A DNA stretch of 15,000 bases from Symbiodinium natans (GCA_905221605.1 CAJNDS010001359.1:1-15000), one strand, 5' to 3'. Shown: positions 7,732 to 14,509, numbered from the stretch's first letter. Numbers and translations are program-made. The notes: a model not told the origin generated them from the sequence alone.

Positions 7732-9204
7732 GGTAGGTAGGTAGGTAGGTAGGCAGGGAGGTAGGTAGGTAGGTAGGGGTAGGTAGATAGATGGATGGAT
7801 GGATTAGATCATCTTGGAGAGAAGGGGGTTGACAGGCCCAGCCCCCCAGGCCCTAAACCCAAACGTCAAAGCCCTGGCTCCGAGTAGTTGTACAGCACGA
7901 GGCCAATGGCGGGCTTGTTCTCGGTCTCCCAGTAGCGGGCCTTTTGCGCGGTTTAGGGTCTAGGGGTTTAGGGGTTTAGGGGTTTAGGGTTCAGGGTTTA
8001 GGGTTTATGGTTCAGGGTTTAGGGTTCAGGGTTTAGGGTTTAGGGTTCAGGGTTTAGGGTTTAGGGTTTGGGGTAGGGGGTGGTACACAAGAAGAACCCA
8101 CTCCGATACGGCTAGGGTTTAGGATTTGGGGATTTAGGCACCCGCACAGCTGGACGGTTTAGGGTTTGGGGTTTGGGGTTTGGGGTTTAGGGTTTAGGGT
8201 TTAGGGTTTAGGGTTTAGGGTTTAGGGTTTAGGGTTTAGGGAGATCTGGGCGCCGGGCGTGGAAGGCGCGCGTCGCTTCCTGAAAGGCCTTCTCCGCGAT
8301 GTCGTACAGCTCCAGCTTGGAGCAAGCAGTCCTTTGTAACCCAAAACCCCCTTTGTAACCCGAAACCCCAAACCCGAAACCCTAAACCCTCAACCCTAAA
8401 CCCTAAACCCCCCCTAACCCCTGCAAGGCCCTCTAAACTTGGGGGGGGGGGGGGTGTCCTTTGTAACCCCAAAGCCCAACCCCTAACCCCCTGTAAGGCC
8501 CTCTCAACTTGGGGGGGGTTTAGTGGCTGCATCGTGTCGCAGTTGGGCCTAAAGATCCTCTTGACAAGGCAGAAAAAGACTCTTAGCCAATGTCTTGTCT
8601 GCATTGAAAGCAGAGGAGAGCTGTTGGGCATCGTGCACAAGGGTTGTGACGGCTAGTGCGGCAGCCCTGGCAGCCCTGCTGCGATCGTGCACTCATTGCT
8701 CTCGCATCATGCGGGCATGTTCGCGTATGCCACCATCACGCAGCCGAGTGGCCCAAGACTACTCAGGTCGTCCACGACAAGGCTGTCGTCCTTAGAAACT
8801 GAGATGGAGGTAAAAAGCTTAGGTTCAGAGGAAGCTGAGGAATCAGGGATACTTGCATCTTGTTCCTTCTTATTCGGCTGTATGGGGTCACAGGTGCCCT
8901 GCACAACTCAGACCCCAACTTGCAGGGCACAAATTGAAGCTTTAAGCTCAGGATTTCTCTCCTCCCACGCATCGTACGAGGTCACCCCTCCCCACCTCGT
9001 CATGTCAAACTGCCTGACCCCATGACATCCCCTAAAACGAACTGGGCTACAGACACTCCTGGAAGTAACAGTACGAAAGACTCTGCCAACTGCTCAAAGC
9101 GTCGTGCTCCTCCCGAATCTCGGGGTGGGTCACGGCCCACTGCACCGCATGCATGGCCAAGAGGGCCCTGAGTTGCACGCTGGACTTTAGGTTCGGGGTG
9201 TCAC
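7456..9204 (-). CDS. Multi-exon gene with a TPR-like exon
   Basis: Proposed exons: 9204-9059, 8898-8753, 8675-8583, 8331-8247, 7939-7880 and 7542-7456. Introns use GA-AG (9058-8899), GC-AG (8752-8676), GA-AG (8582-8332), GA-AG (8246-7940) and GA-AG (7879-7543); phases agree at each junction, though alternative sites exist. The middle exons are helical and Ala-rich (LELYDIAEKAFQEATRAF; ARYWETENKPAIGLVLYNY). The last exon reads LLLQLGRFDEAEATCRKAME, which fits the TPR pattern L-G-R-F-x-E-A and a following A in the second helix. TPR repeats mediate protein binding; the partner is unknown. The fifth exon is flanked by CCCTAAA arrays and the intron 8246-7940 is mainly such repeats. A fragment at 7656-7623 (ALFVFGLPLSS) might be a further exon. 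Confidence 0.45.
7677..7806. repeat. Compound microsatellite (TA)n(TG)n(GTAG)n(GATG)n
   Basis: A run of TA dinucleotides, then TG dinucleotides to about 7727, then GTAG tetramers to about 7785, then GATA/GATG units. It lies in the predicted intron 7879-7543 of the TPR-like gene. Confidence 0.95.
7950..8240. repeat. Telomere-like arrays filling a predicted intron
   Basis: TTTAGGG with TTTAGGGG, TTCAGGG and TTTGGGG variants at 7950-8075, a short non-repeat piece around 8076-8157, then a cleaner array to 8240. On the coding strand the repeat starts within ten bases of the donor of the exon at 8331-8247 and ends about eight bases before the acceptor of the exon at 7939. Confidence 0.9.
8335..8520. 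repeat. CCCTAAA-like and G-tract repeats, internally duplicated
   Basis: The word CCTTTGTAACCC occurs at about 8331, 8350 and 8459. A longer unit running from CCCCTAACCCC through GCAAGGCCCTCTAAACTTGG to a G-tract occurs twice (about 8410-8454 and 8482-8518). The segment lies in the intron 8582-8332, and the first CCTTTG word forms that intron's acceptor on the minus strand. Confidence 0.75.
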
Positions 9205-9345
9205 CTGTGCTGTCTGCTGGATGGTTTACGATTAGGGTCACGTGCCACCGACGGAGGATACGCGTACCCCACCAATAGGCATGTTGGCACTGACGGTTTG
9301 CCTCACATGCAACCTTCCTCACACCCACAGTTTGGCTACCCTGAG

Positions 9346-9591
9346 TCAGAACTGCGATTTCGCGTAGGCAGACGTGGCCACAATGGCAAAAGAACCTCGA
9401 GTCTGCGCGCTGGGCCCCAGGCTTGTGGCCTTTGACATCTTTTGACGTATGATGACGTATACAATGCCACCCAAAAAGCGCTTAAGCCCCAGCAACCCCT
9501 GAAACGTTCGACCCACACCAGCATGCAAGAAGAGAGTTCTGGGTGCATCGGGCCGGGTCTTGTGCAGAGGCCGGCCCCGCCTCCCTAACAC
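9346..9591 (-). CDS. Candidate exon, unknown product
   Basis: An open minus frame of about 80 codons (contains TLFLHAGVGRTFQGLLGLKR) in a region where neighbours on both sides look coding. A second minus frame is also open, splice sites are not clear, and no motif is recognised. Confidence 0.25.
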   Translation of the reverse strand: MLGRRGRPLHKTRPDAPRTLFLHAGVGRTFQGLLGLKRFLGGIVYVIIRQKMSKATSLGPSAQTRGSFAIVATSAYAKSQF

Positions 9592-9673
9592 AAACTATGC
9601 TGGTCACTATATTGGACTTATTGGACTTGTTTCAAACCCTTTCTGACCCCCTCCGAGATCAAGGGCACGAGGT

Positions 9674-9859
9674 TCAACAGTCCATCTGATGTCGCAGGTG
9701 CAGGCAGGCCACGTTGCCCGAAATTCGTTCCCTTGGGGCATGCACGAGGGTGTCATTTAAACTAGGTGAAAGGGGAGGAGAGTTCAGGGTCAGGATTCCT
9801 TCGGCAATGGTTTCTGCATTGTCGGGGAGGTTGCGGACTTGGGCGACAAGTGACTCGGG
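9674..9859 (-). CDS. Probable exon, unknown product
   Basis: After a CATAG acceptor at 9861-9860 the minus frame is open for 61 codons to TGA 9676-9674. It reads ESLVAQVRNLPDNAETIAEG and then ILTLNSPPLSPSLND, with ordinary protein composition and no low-complexity bias. A GA donor at about 9682 may end the exon before the stop. It sits downstream of the exon at 10120-10016, which seems to belong to the same gene, but the phase at that join depends on which donor is used. No domain is recognised. Confidence 0.45.
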   Translation of the reverse strand, partial: PESLVAQVRNLPDNAETIAEGILTLNSPPLSPSLNDTLVHAPRERISGNVACLHLRHQMDC

Positions 9860-10015
9860 CTATGGAAGAGCCCAGTGTCCAACCCGAGGCAAGGCTCATG
9901 CGCATAAGGTTTGCAACGATTGGTTCGGTTGCCGCATTTAGGTTGCGGGCTAAACCCGAAGCTTGTGGCTGAGCCGTCAGCAAAGAATTTTGCAGGGAGA
10001 GCCGCTCTCAAATAC

Positions 10016-10323
10016 CAAGGGGGTCCAAGCCGCGCTTGAGGCAGTCCTTCATGAAAGCGCGAATCTTGGGGCGACCAGAGTTCTTCATCCAGTCGTCGCA
10101 CCTGCTGCACACAGTGGCCCCTAAACCCTAAACCCTAAACTCTAAACCCTAAACTGTCGAGCCAATGGACCACCTCCCTTACAATCTTACTATCATAGTG
10201 GTAAGCTGGGACGAGGCGTGCTGCTAATGCAATTGCGAAAGGCCTCTTCTCTCCAAACACTTTCAGGAGGACGGCTCGCAGCTCGGTGCACATCTTGACA
10301 GCTTCCTTGCAGCGCGAAGCCCC
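10016..10323 (-). CDS. Two exons split by a telomere-like array, unknown product
   Basis: The upstream exon runs from 10323 (acceptor CACAG|GGG; an alternative CAAG|G lies at 10306) to 10155 and reads KEAVKMCTELRAVLLKVFGE and onward through ALAARLVPAYHYD. The downstream exon, 10120-10016, reads CSRCDDWMKNSGRPKIRAFM and ends at a G|GT donor. These are among the most convincing coding stretches in the window. Between them lies a 34-nt array, 10154-10121, with G of GTTTAGG as donor and TTTAG|GG as acceptor, phase 1. A stronger donor, A|GTAAGATT at 10190, also in phase 1, would give a 70-nt intron with the same acceptor. Either way the array holds an in-frame stop, so it must be removed or the gene is broken. 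The protein is helical, basic and unrecognised. Confidence 0.55.
10121..10154. repeat. 34-nt telomere-like array between two exons
   Basis: On the coding strand five TTTAGGG-type units, one of them TTTAGAG, exactly bridge two strongly coding exons whose frames differ by one base. Confidence 0.9.
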
Positions 10324-10766
10324 CTGTGTCTACACAGAGCAGTGGGATGTCTGAAGAGCTGTCGCTGTGAAGCAATACACATATTCAAAAAACTATTTGA
10401 GGGTGGCCCTGAACTGGTGGCACAAGCACAGAGTTTGGCAGGGATTGTCATCTTTGTTGGGCCATCTAGATCAACCCAAGTCCCCACTCCCTCGCCCAGT
10501 CCGGGGCTGAAGTAGGGCGGAGGGCTCTCAGCCAAGTGGCGTGCGCGTCCTTCTCCGATGGATCCGGCTTGGCCTTCTCTCCACGAAGTTGGCCAGTTTA
10601 CCCGATAGTGGACTAGAGACTCGGGCGTCGTGTCATCTGCCTTACCTGCCTCATGCGAGGGTAAGCAATGAACCCAAACCCTAAGAGGATCTGCAGGGCC
10701 GAGCATGGATTCAACGAGATGTTCGGAATTCCGTGGACTTGGAACCGCAGCTACCAGCAGCAGCAT
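10324..10766 (-). CDS. Candidate 5' exon(s), unknown product
   Basis: One minus frame is open for 167 codons from 10766 down to 10263 and reads plausibly in its first half (EHLVESMLGPADPLR; ESLVHYRVNWPTSWREGQ). The lower end overlaps the better exon at 10323 in another frame, so the real exon ends earlier. Donor-like words are AG|GGTTTGGGTT near 10680 and CAG|GTAAGG near 10650. It is probably upstream coding sequence of the gene at 10016-10323. Between 10767 and 11083 several open frames occur on both strands and I call nothing. Confidence 0.3.
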
Positions 10767-11083
10767 GTCGTGCTTTCATCAGTGAGATGGATGCGCGTTG
10801 CTCACTTGGGTGTTTCTTGCAAAGCCCATGCTTTCGGGAGACCCCAATTCTCCACACCCACAACAACCCCAAAACCCCAAACCCTTCGCGTCCCGCGCAG
10901 ACGGGAGGAAATAAGATGACATGGCACGGCCTGCTTTGCCATCTCCGCCACAGGCCGCTGTTTTTGGAAGGCAGCACGGCATCTGCCCGCCTAGGCTTCG
11001 AGGACTTAGGGATTGCAGTCTAAGGTGGTTTAGGTACAAGGTCTAGAGTTCAGGGAGCCGCACTGTAGCAAAGCACAAAGAGC

Positions 11084-12026
11084 TCAGTTTCTCGACAGGG
11101 TGGAAAGGGAATTTACCCACAGAATTTCTGACCAATGTCCAGAAGCTATCATCCCATACGCCGCAGCTGACGGCTTAGCGAAGCCAAGCAGAGCAAGCAT
11201 CACAGGTTCAAGATGTACGGCGCGGCTCTTCAACCGTAAGCCCTTGAGGACCAAACGTCAATCAGCTCAGCTAGCAAAGGCAGAGTCTGACTGGCACCGT
11301 ACAATGAATTACACATTCAACTCGGATTCCCGATTGCCTGCCAAAAACCTTAAACCCTTTCGGACCTACTCCAAAAACACAAACTCTATACCCCGACACC
11401 TCGGTAAGAACGAGCCCAGCTGTTGGGCGGTCAAAGCGCCAACTCTGCGTTCTCCGGTGACGACACCCACTTCGTTTCCTCGGTATGCTTGCCGAGCCCA
11501 ACACTTTCTGTGCTGGGAGTTCAGGATTCAAGTCTTTGGGCCTGGATTGTGGACTTGCGGGTAGATGCGGCAACTACAAGGCCCGGATCCAGACCCTAAA
11601 ATCATACTTCACTTGAAGCCTACAGCCCGAAGCCCAGAACTCCAAATCCAATGCAGTCGCACAAGGGGGCTCAGCTTGTCCTCTTCATGCCCCCGAAGGG
11701 TCGGATGATCGGTGCTTGCATCACGAAACCCAGCAGAGGCTTGTTGTAAGTTAGGGTCCATTTTGAGGGAAGTGGAGGGACCTACTTTAGAACAGCCGCC
11801 ATGTGTGCACGAAAGTGAAAACGATGTCATGTTATATATACATATATATGGAAGATGCCTAATTAACACCAACTGCACAATGCCATTGCGGATGTGTAGT
11901 ACCTCAGTTCTTGCACAATGCCGTTTCCAAGTGGCTGCCAGAAACCCTAAACCCTAAACCTTAAACCCTAAACCCTAAACCCTGGGCGCTAACCGCCAAA
12001 CGGCTGCAAGAACCAAGGCAGGCGTC
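11084..12026 (-). CDS. Four-exon 3' part of an unknown gene
   Basis: Exons are 12026-11981 (begins DACLGSCSRLAVSAQ), 11946-11613 (110 codons, begins FLAATWKRHCARTEV), 11541-11400 (ends TAGLVLTE) and 11242-11084, whose frame (LKSRAVHLEPVMLALLGFAK and onward) ends at TGA 11086-11084. Introns are 11980-11947 (34 nt, entirely TTTAGGG-type array, phase 1), 11612-11542 (GT-AG, 71 nt, phase 2) and 11399-11243 (GT-AG, 157 nt, phase 0). All lengths agree with frame, giving about 226 residues for this part. Upstream it may join the exons at 12847-12431 in phase 0 through a 404-nt intron. No domain is recognised. Confidence 0.5.
11943..11982. repeat. Telomere-like array forming a 34-nt predicted intron
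   Basis: CCCTAAA units with one CCTTAAA variant on the plus strand. On the coding strand it starts as CAG|G followed by GTTTAGGG and ends TTTAG|GGTTTCTGG. Unspliced, it puts TAA in frame. Confidence 0.9.
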
Positions 12027-12060
12027 CTGCTTTTGGGGTGGAGCTGGGAGCTCGCCATAA

Positions 12061-12215
12061 CATCCCTTTTCCATTAAACCCCAAAACCCCTGAAATCCCT
12101 AACATTCCCTAAATCCCTGAAAACCCCCAAAATCCCTAACGTCCCTCAACTCCCCAAAATCCCTAAAATCCCTAAAATCCCTAGAATCCCAGAAATCGTT
12201 ACAATCCCTGAGATC
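12061..12215. repeat. Degenerate (AATCCCTAAA)n array
   Basis: About fifteen loosely conserved units of CCCTAAAAT type with periods of 9-11 bp, for example CCCTAAAATCCCTAAAATCC, and frequent single-base variants. It looks like a longer, diverged relative of the 7-bp arrays and lies next to the TIR element at 12240-12418, inside a possible 404-nt intron. Confidence 0.75.
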
Positions 12216-12232
12216 CTTCACCCTTAGGACAC

Positions 12233-12847
12233 TTAAAGCCTACTTTCTGCTTAAGAACCCCGAAAGAATCAAACACAATAATCCCTGTACTAATAAGGAA
12301 GAATATTTCTTACTTTTTTTTTTTTTTGGGGGGGGGGGGGGGCCCGGGGGCGGTTCTTAAGCAACTCGAAGAACCCCAAACCCTAAACCCTAAACCCCAA
12401 ACCTTGAGCAAATAGTAGAAGCCTGGGCACAGCCCTCTGCTGCAGCTGCCGGAGGTAGGCCGTCACGAGATGGCAGAGGCACTCGAGGTGGCCAGTCCTC
12501 TGGGGGCTTTAGGGCCTTGAGGGTTTAGGGTTTAGGGTTTAGGATATAGGGTTTAGGGCTTAGGGTTTTGGGTTGAGGTTTTTTGGGAGTTTGGGGGCTC
12601 TTGCGGGGCGCTTTGTCTTGTGGGACTTCGGGTTCTTGGTGTGGAATACCTGAAAGGGTCCTGGTACAACAAGAACCTCCGCAAAGTAGGTGTTGAGTTC
12701 ATGAGCGTCTTGGGTTAGTGCTTCCAAAGCCTTAAAGGCCTCAGTGGCCTGGTTCCTGCAGCAAAACCATGGAACTCGTTCCATCTGGAGGCTGATCAAA
12801 AAATCATGGACCCTCATTTTCGCAGCTGTGTACGTAGCCGCCGCCAT
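12233..12847 (-). CDS. Gene start with two strong exons; possible short complete gene
   Basis: Exon 1 runs from ATG 12847-12845 to 12650, 66 codons, starting MAAATYTAAKMRVHDFLISL, and ends at a canonical CAG|GTATTC donor. Exon 2 starts at 12499 after CCCCCAG and reads TGHLECLCHLVTAYLRQLQQ. The 150-nt GT-AG intron keeps phase 0 and contains a CCCTAAA array. Two continuations are possible. If AG|GC at 12422 is the donor, the TIR element plus its AAGC duplicate is removed as a 183-nt GC-AG intron and a TAA follows at once (12235-12233), giving about 93 residues. If GCT|GTGCCC at 12430 is used, the frame joins the exon at 12026. The ATG lies about 146 bp after the preceding gene's TGA at 12993. 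The protein is helical and not recognised. Confidence 0.55.
12240..12418. mobile_element. TIR element, family I copy C, with AAGC target duplication
   Basis: The ends CTACTTTCTGCTTAAGAACC and TTGAGCAAATAGTAG are inverted repeats matching copies A and B, and AAGC flanks both sides (12236-12239 and 12419-12422). The core contains AATAATCCCTGTACTAATAAG, the reverse complement of the copy B core with changes, plus a T-tract and a long G-tract. The right terminal repeat is split by a telomere-like array bounded by AGCAA on both sides (12360-12364 and 12407-12411). On the minus strand the element plus one AAGC forms a GC...AG unit with splice sites at its exact ends. Confidence 0.75.
12372..12406. 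repeat. Telomere-like array nested in a terminal inverted repeat
   Basis: CCCTAAA and CCCCAAA units interrupt the right TIR of family I copy C. The 5-bp word AGCAA lies on both sides of the insertion. Confidence 0.8.
12518..12575. repeat. Telomere-like array inside a GT-AG intron
   Basis: TTTAGGG units with TATAGGG and CTTAGGG variants on the plus strand. On the coding strand it is CCCTAAA, ending about 18 nt before the acceptor at 12501-12500 of the intron 12649-12500. Confidence 0.9.
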
Positions 12848-12992
12848 GAAAACAATCAGGCGGCCCAGCCCAGAAACTCGGAGATCGCACCGAGCCTGAC
12901 ACTCTCCCTTATGGACCCTCTTTGGAAAACCGGACCCCCCCTTACTAACCCCAAACCCTCCACCTTAAACCCCGAAGAGGAAACTTTGCAAG
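12848..12992. other. Short intergenic spacer between head-to-tail genes
   Basis: The 145 bp lie between TGA at 12993 and ATG at 12847 on the minus strand. It has a few CCCCAAACC and CCTTAAACCCC words at about 12945-12972. A trans-splicing acceptor AG would be expected here in a dinoflagellate; GAG at about 12885 is one candidate, but this is not secure. Confidence 0.4.
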
Positions 12993-14320
12993 TCAAGCGG
13001 CGTGTCTGCCTTCGCTTCCTCTGGAGGTGCTCCCATGAGCCTGAGACCATTTTAGAGATGAGGGTTTCTTGGCCAGCCCTTGCTTTACGACTTTGCACTT
13101 CCGAGGTTTGCTGGCACTCGGCCTCCGCATCTCAGCACGTAACCTTCACTGGGAGAGAACCTAAAGACGGCGAACCGCAATACGTTGCAACAAACGAAGT
13201 TTCAACAAAAGAGGCAAGGGGAGGTTTCGTAACCGTGACCGCCGAACGGGACAATTGGTACAGGAAAAATGGCTTAAGCACCATTCATTCATCAATCCCC
13301 CAACTACTCACCTCCATCCTGAACCTCAACCCGCAGCATGCAACAACCAATATGCAGCACAGGAGCAGCGCGATGGCCGCAGCATATCGCCCGACACGGA
13401 TGTAGAGGCCTCAATAGATTCTGGTGGAGATTTTGGGGGGGGCCGGGGGGGGGGAGGGGGCAGGGCAGGGCACCACTTGCCTGTATGGAATGCAGCATGT
13501 GGGACCATTGGGGGCTTTCGTCTTGAGGGCTTTGGCATCGGCTCTCGCACCCGCAGGCCACAAGCAAGGGCTCTGACGGTCTGCTGGGTCCACGGTTCAC
13601 TTCAGAACTAAGACCAACTAAGGCTAAGGACCTGCCTGATTATACCGCAGCTGAAAGGTAAAAAGACGATAACGCCCCAACACTTCCTGAGCCTAGGGCA
13701 GATGGCCTCGACCTGGGTGAGGTTCGACGGGTCCTGGGCATCTGAGGCATCCGTCGGTATGTCCCCCCTTATACTAACAGTCCTTAATAGGGATTATCGT
13801 ACCCCCCCCCCCCCCCCCCCGCGATTATAATCCCAATTAAGGACTGTTAGTATAAGGGGGGAACATCCCAAGGCATGCAGATGCTGGGATTCCGTGTCTT
13901 TTTAGGCGGGCCCATTGCAGGCTTTGTGGTCTTTCCATGCACAGCACGAATCCTTCGCGCGGGCAGCGGTCAGTACGAAAGCAGCCCCACCCAACCCCCT
14001 TCCGCACTCCGCGGATGTTACCCCGTATACTAATGGTCTTAGTAGGGAGTACCCCCTATTATAACCCTAAACCCTCAACCCTTAACCCTGAACCCTGAAC
14101 CCTAAACCCTAAACCCTACACCCCCTAAACCCTAAACCCTACACCCTACACCCTAAACCCTAAATCCTAAACCCTAAACCTTAAACCTTAAACCCTAAAC
14201 CCTAAACCCTAAACCCTAAACCCTAAACCCTAAACCCTAAACCGTCCGTGGCCTTCTTCACTTCCTTGCTGATCTCATCCTTCAGCTCCGGCGACCTCTC
14301 GCAGTGCGAATCTCTGTTGT
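12993..14320 (-). CDS. Six-exon gene for a probable single-span membrane protein
   Basis: Proposed exons: about 14320-14243 (ends SPELKDEISKEVKKATD), 13952-13868 (FVLCMERPQSLQWARLKRHG), 13767-13693 (GDIPTDASDAQDPSNLTQVE), 13599-13481 (ends KPSRRKPPMVPHAAFHT), 13409-13312 and 13130-12993 with TGA at 12995-12993. Introns: 14242-13953 (GT-AG), 13867-13768 (GA-AG, 100 nt, a palindromic element), 13692-13600 (GC-AG), 13480-13410 (GC-AG, CAG|GCAAGT, C-rich tract) and 13311-13131 (GT-AG, GAG|GTGAGT). Every junction keeps phase. The fifth exon holds a hydrophobic run (AAAIALLLCCILVVACC), and the last exon is Lys/Arg-rich (KPRKCKVVKQGLAKK), so the C-terminus would be cytosolic by the positive-inside rule. 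The 5' end is missing. The fourth exon has a rival frame that is also open. The product is unrecognised. Confidence 0.5.
13762..13867. mobile_element. Palindromic poly-C element, family II, coincident with a 100-nt intron
   Basis: Two arms of about 38 bp (13763-13799 and 13822-13861; CCCCCCTTATACTAACAGTC and its complement) are nearly perfect inverted repeats around a run of about 18 C. On the minus strand the GA at the left end and TATAAG|G at the other delimit a 100-nt intron between two coding exons in matching phase. A half copy lies at 14013-14063. Confidence 0.75.
14013..14063. mobile_element. Half copy of family II element fused to a telomere-like array
   Basis: GGATGTTACCCCGTATACTA and the following TAGGGAGTACCCCC match one arm and the central C-tract of the element at 13762-13867, with about ten differences. 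The second arm is absent: after TATTATAA the sequence passes directly into CCCTAAA repeats. Confidence 0.65.
14064..14242. repeat. Large telomere-like array starting at a 5' splice site
   Basis: About 25 units, CCCTAAA at the right and mixed CCCTACA, CCTTAAA, CCCTGAA and CCCTCAA at the left. On the coding strand the clean end touches the exon at 14243 as G|GTTTAGGG, so the array forms most of the 290-nt intron 14242-13953 and becomes more degenerate with distance from the donor. Confidence 0.9.
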
Positions 14321-14396
14321 CTAGGCTCGGGCGCCTCCTTGGCCCTGAAGAGCTCAACCTCACAAGCTTGGGGCCCTGAGCACCGCCTCCCGAAGC

Positions 14397-14500
14397 CCTA
14401 AACCCTACACCCCTAAACCCTAAACCCTGAACCCTGAACCCCTAAACCCCTCAATCCCTAAACCCTAAAACCCAAACATCCCTAAACCCTTCAAACCTAC
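14397..14500. repeat. Telomere-like array, degenerate
   Basis: CCCTAAA with CCCTACA, CCCTGAA and CCCCTCAAT variants. It lies upstream of the exon ending at 14243 on the minus strand and downstream of the open frame at 14510-14722, so an intron is likely. The unique DNA between 14321 and 14396 has open frames but no clear exon. Confidence 0.85.
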
Positions 14501-14509
14501 AGCTTGCAG

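Noticed and set aside
7950-8520. CRISPR-like array
   Set aside because: Units are contiguous 7-mers with no spacers, and the setting is eukaryotic.
12848-12992. Genomic relic of the dinoflagellate spliced leader upstream of a gene
   Set aside because: I looked for the conserved TTTTGGCTCAAG end in the spacers and elsewhere and did not find it. Absence of a relic does not argue against trans-splicing.
12806-13405. 199-codon plus-strand open frame, the longest forward one outside the microsatellite
   Set aside because: It lies antisense to four minus-strand exons with matching splice phases, including the first exon starting at 12847, and it crosses a CCCTAAA-like stretch. It has no motif and no forward neighbour genes. 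I treat it as a shadow.
14064-14242. Chromosome end or telomere
   Set aside because: Unique, apparently coding DNA lies on both sides, and arrays occur in both orientations through the window, so these are interstitial repeats.
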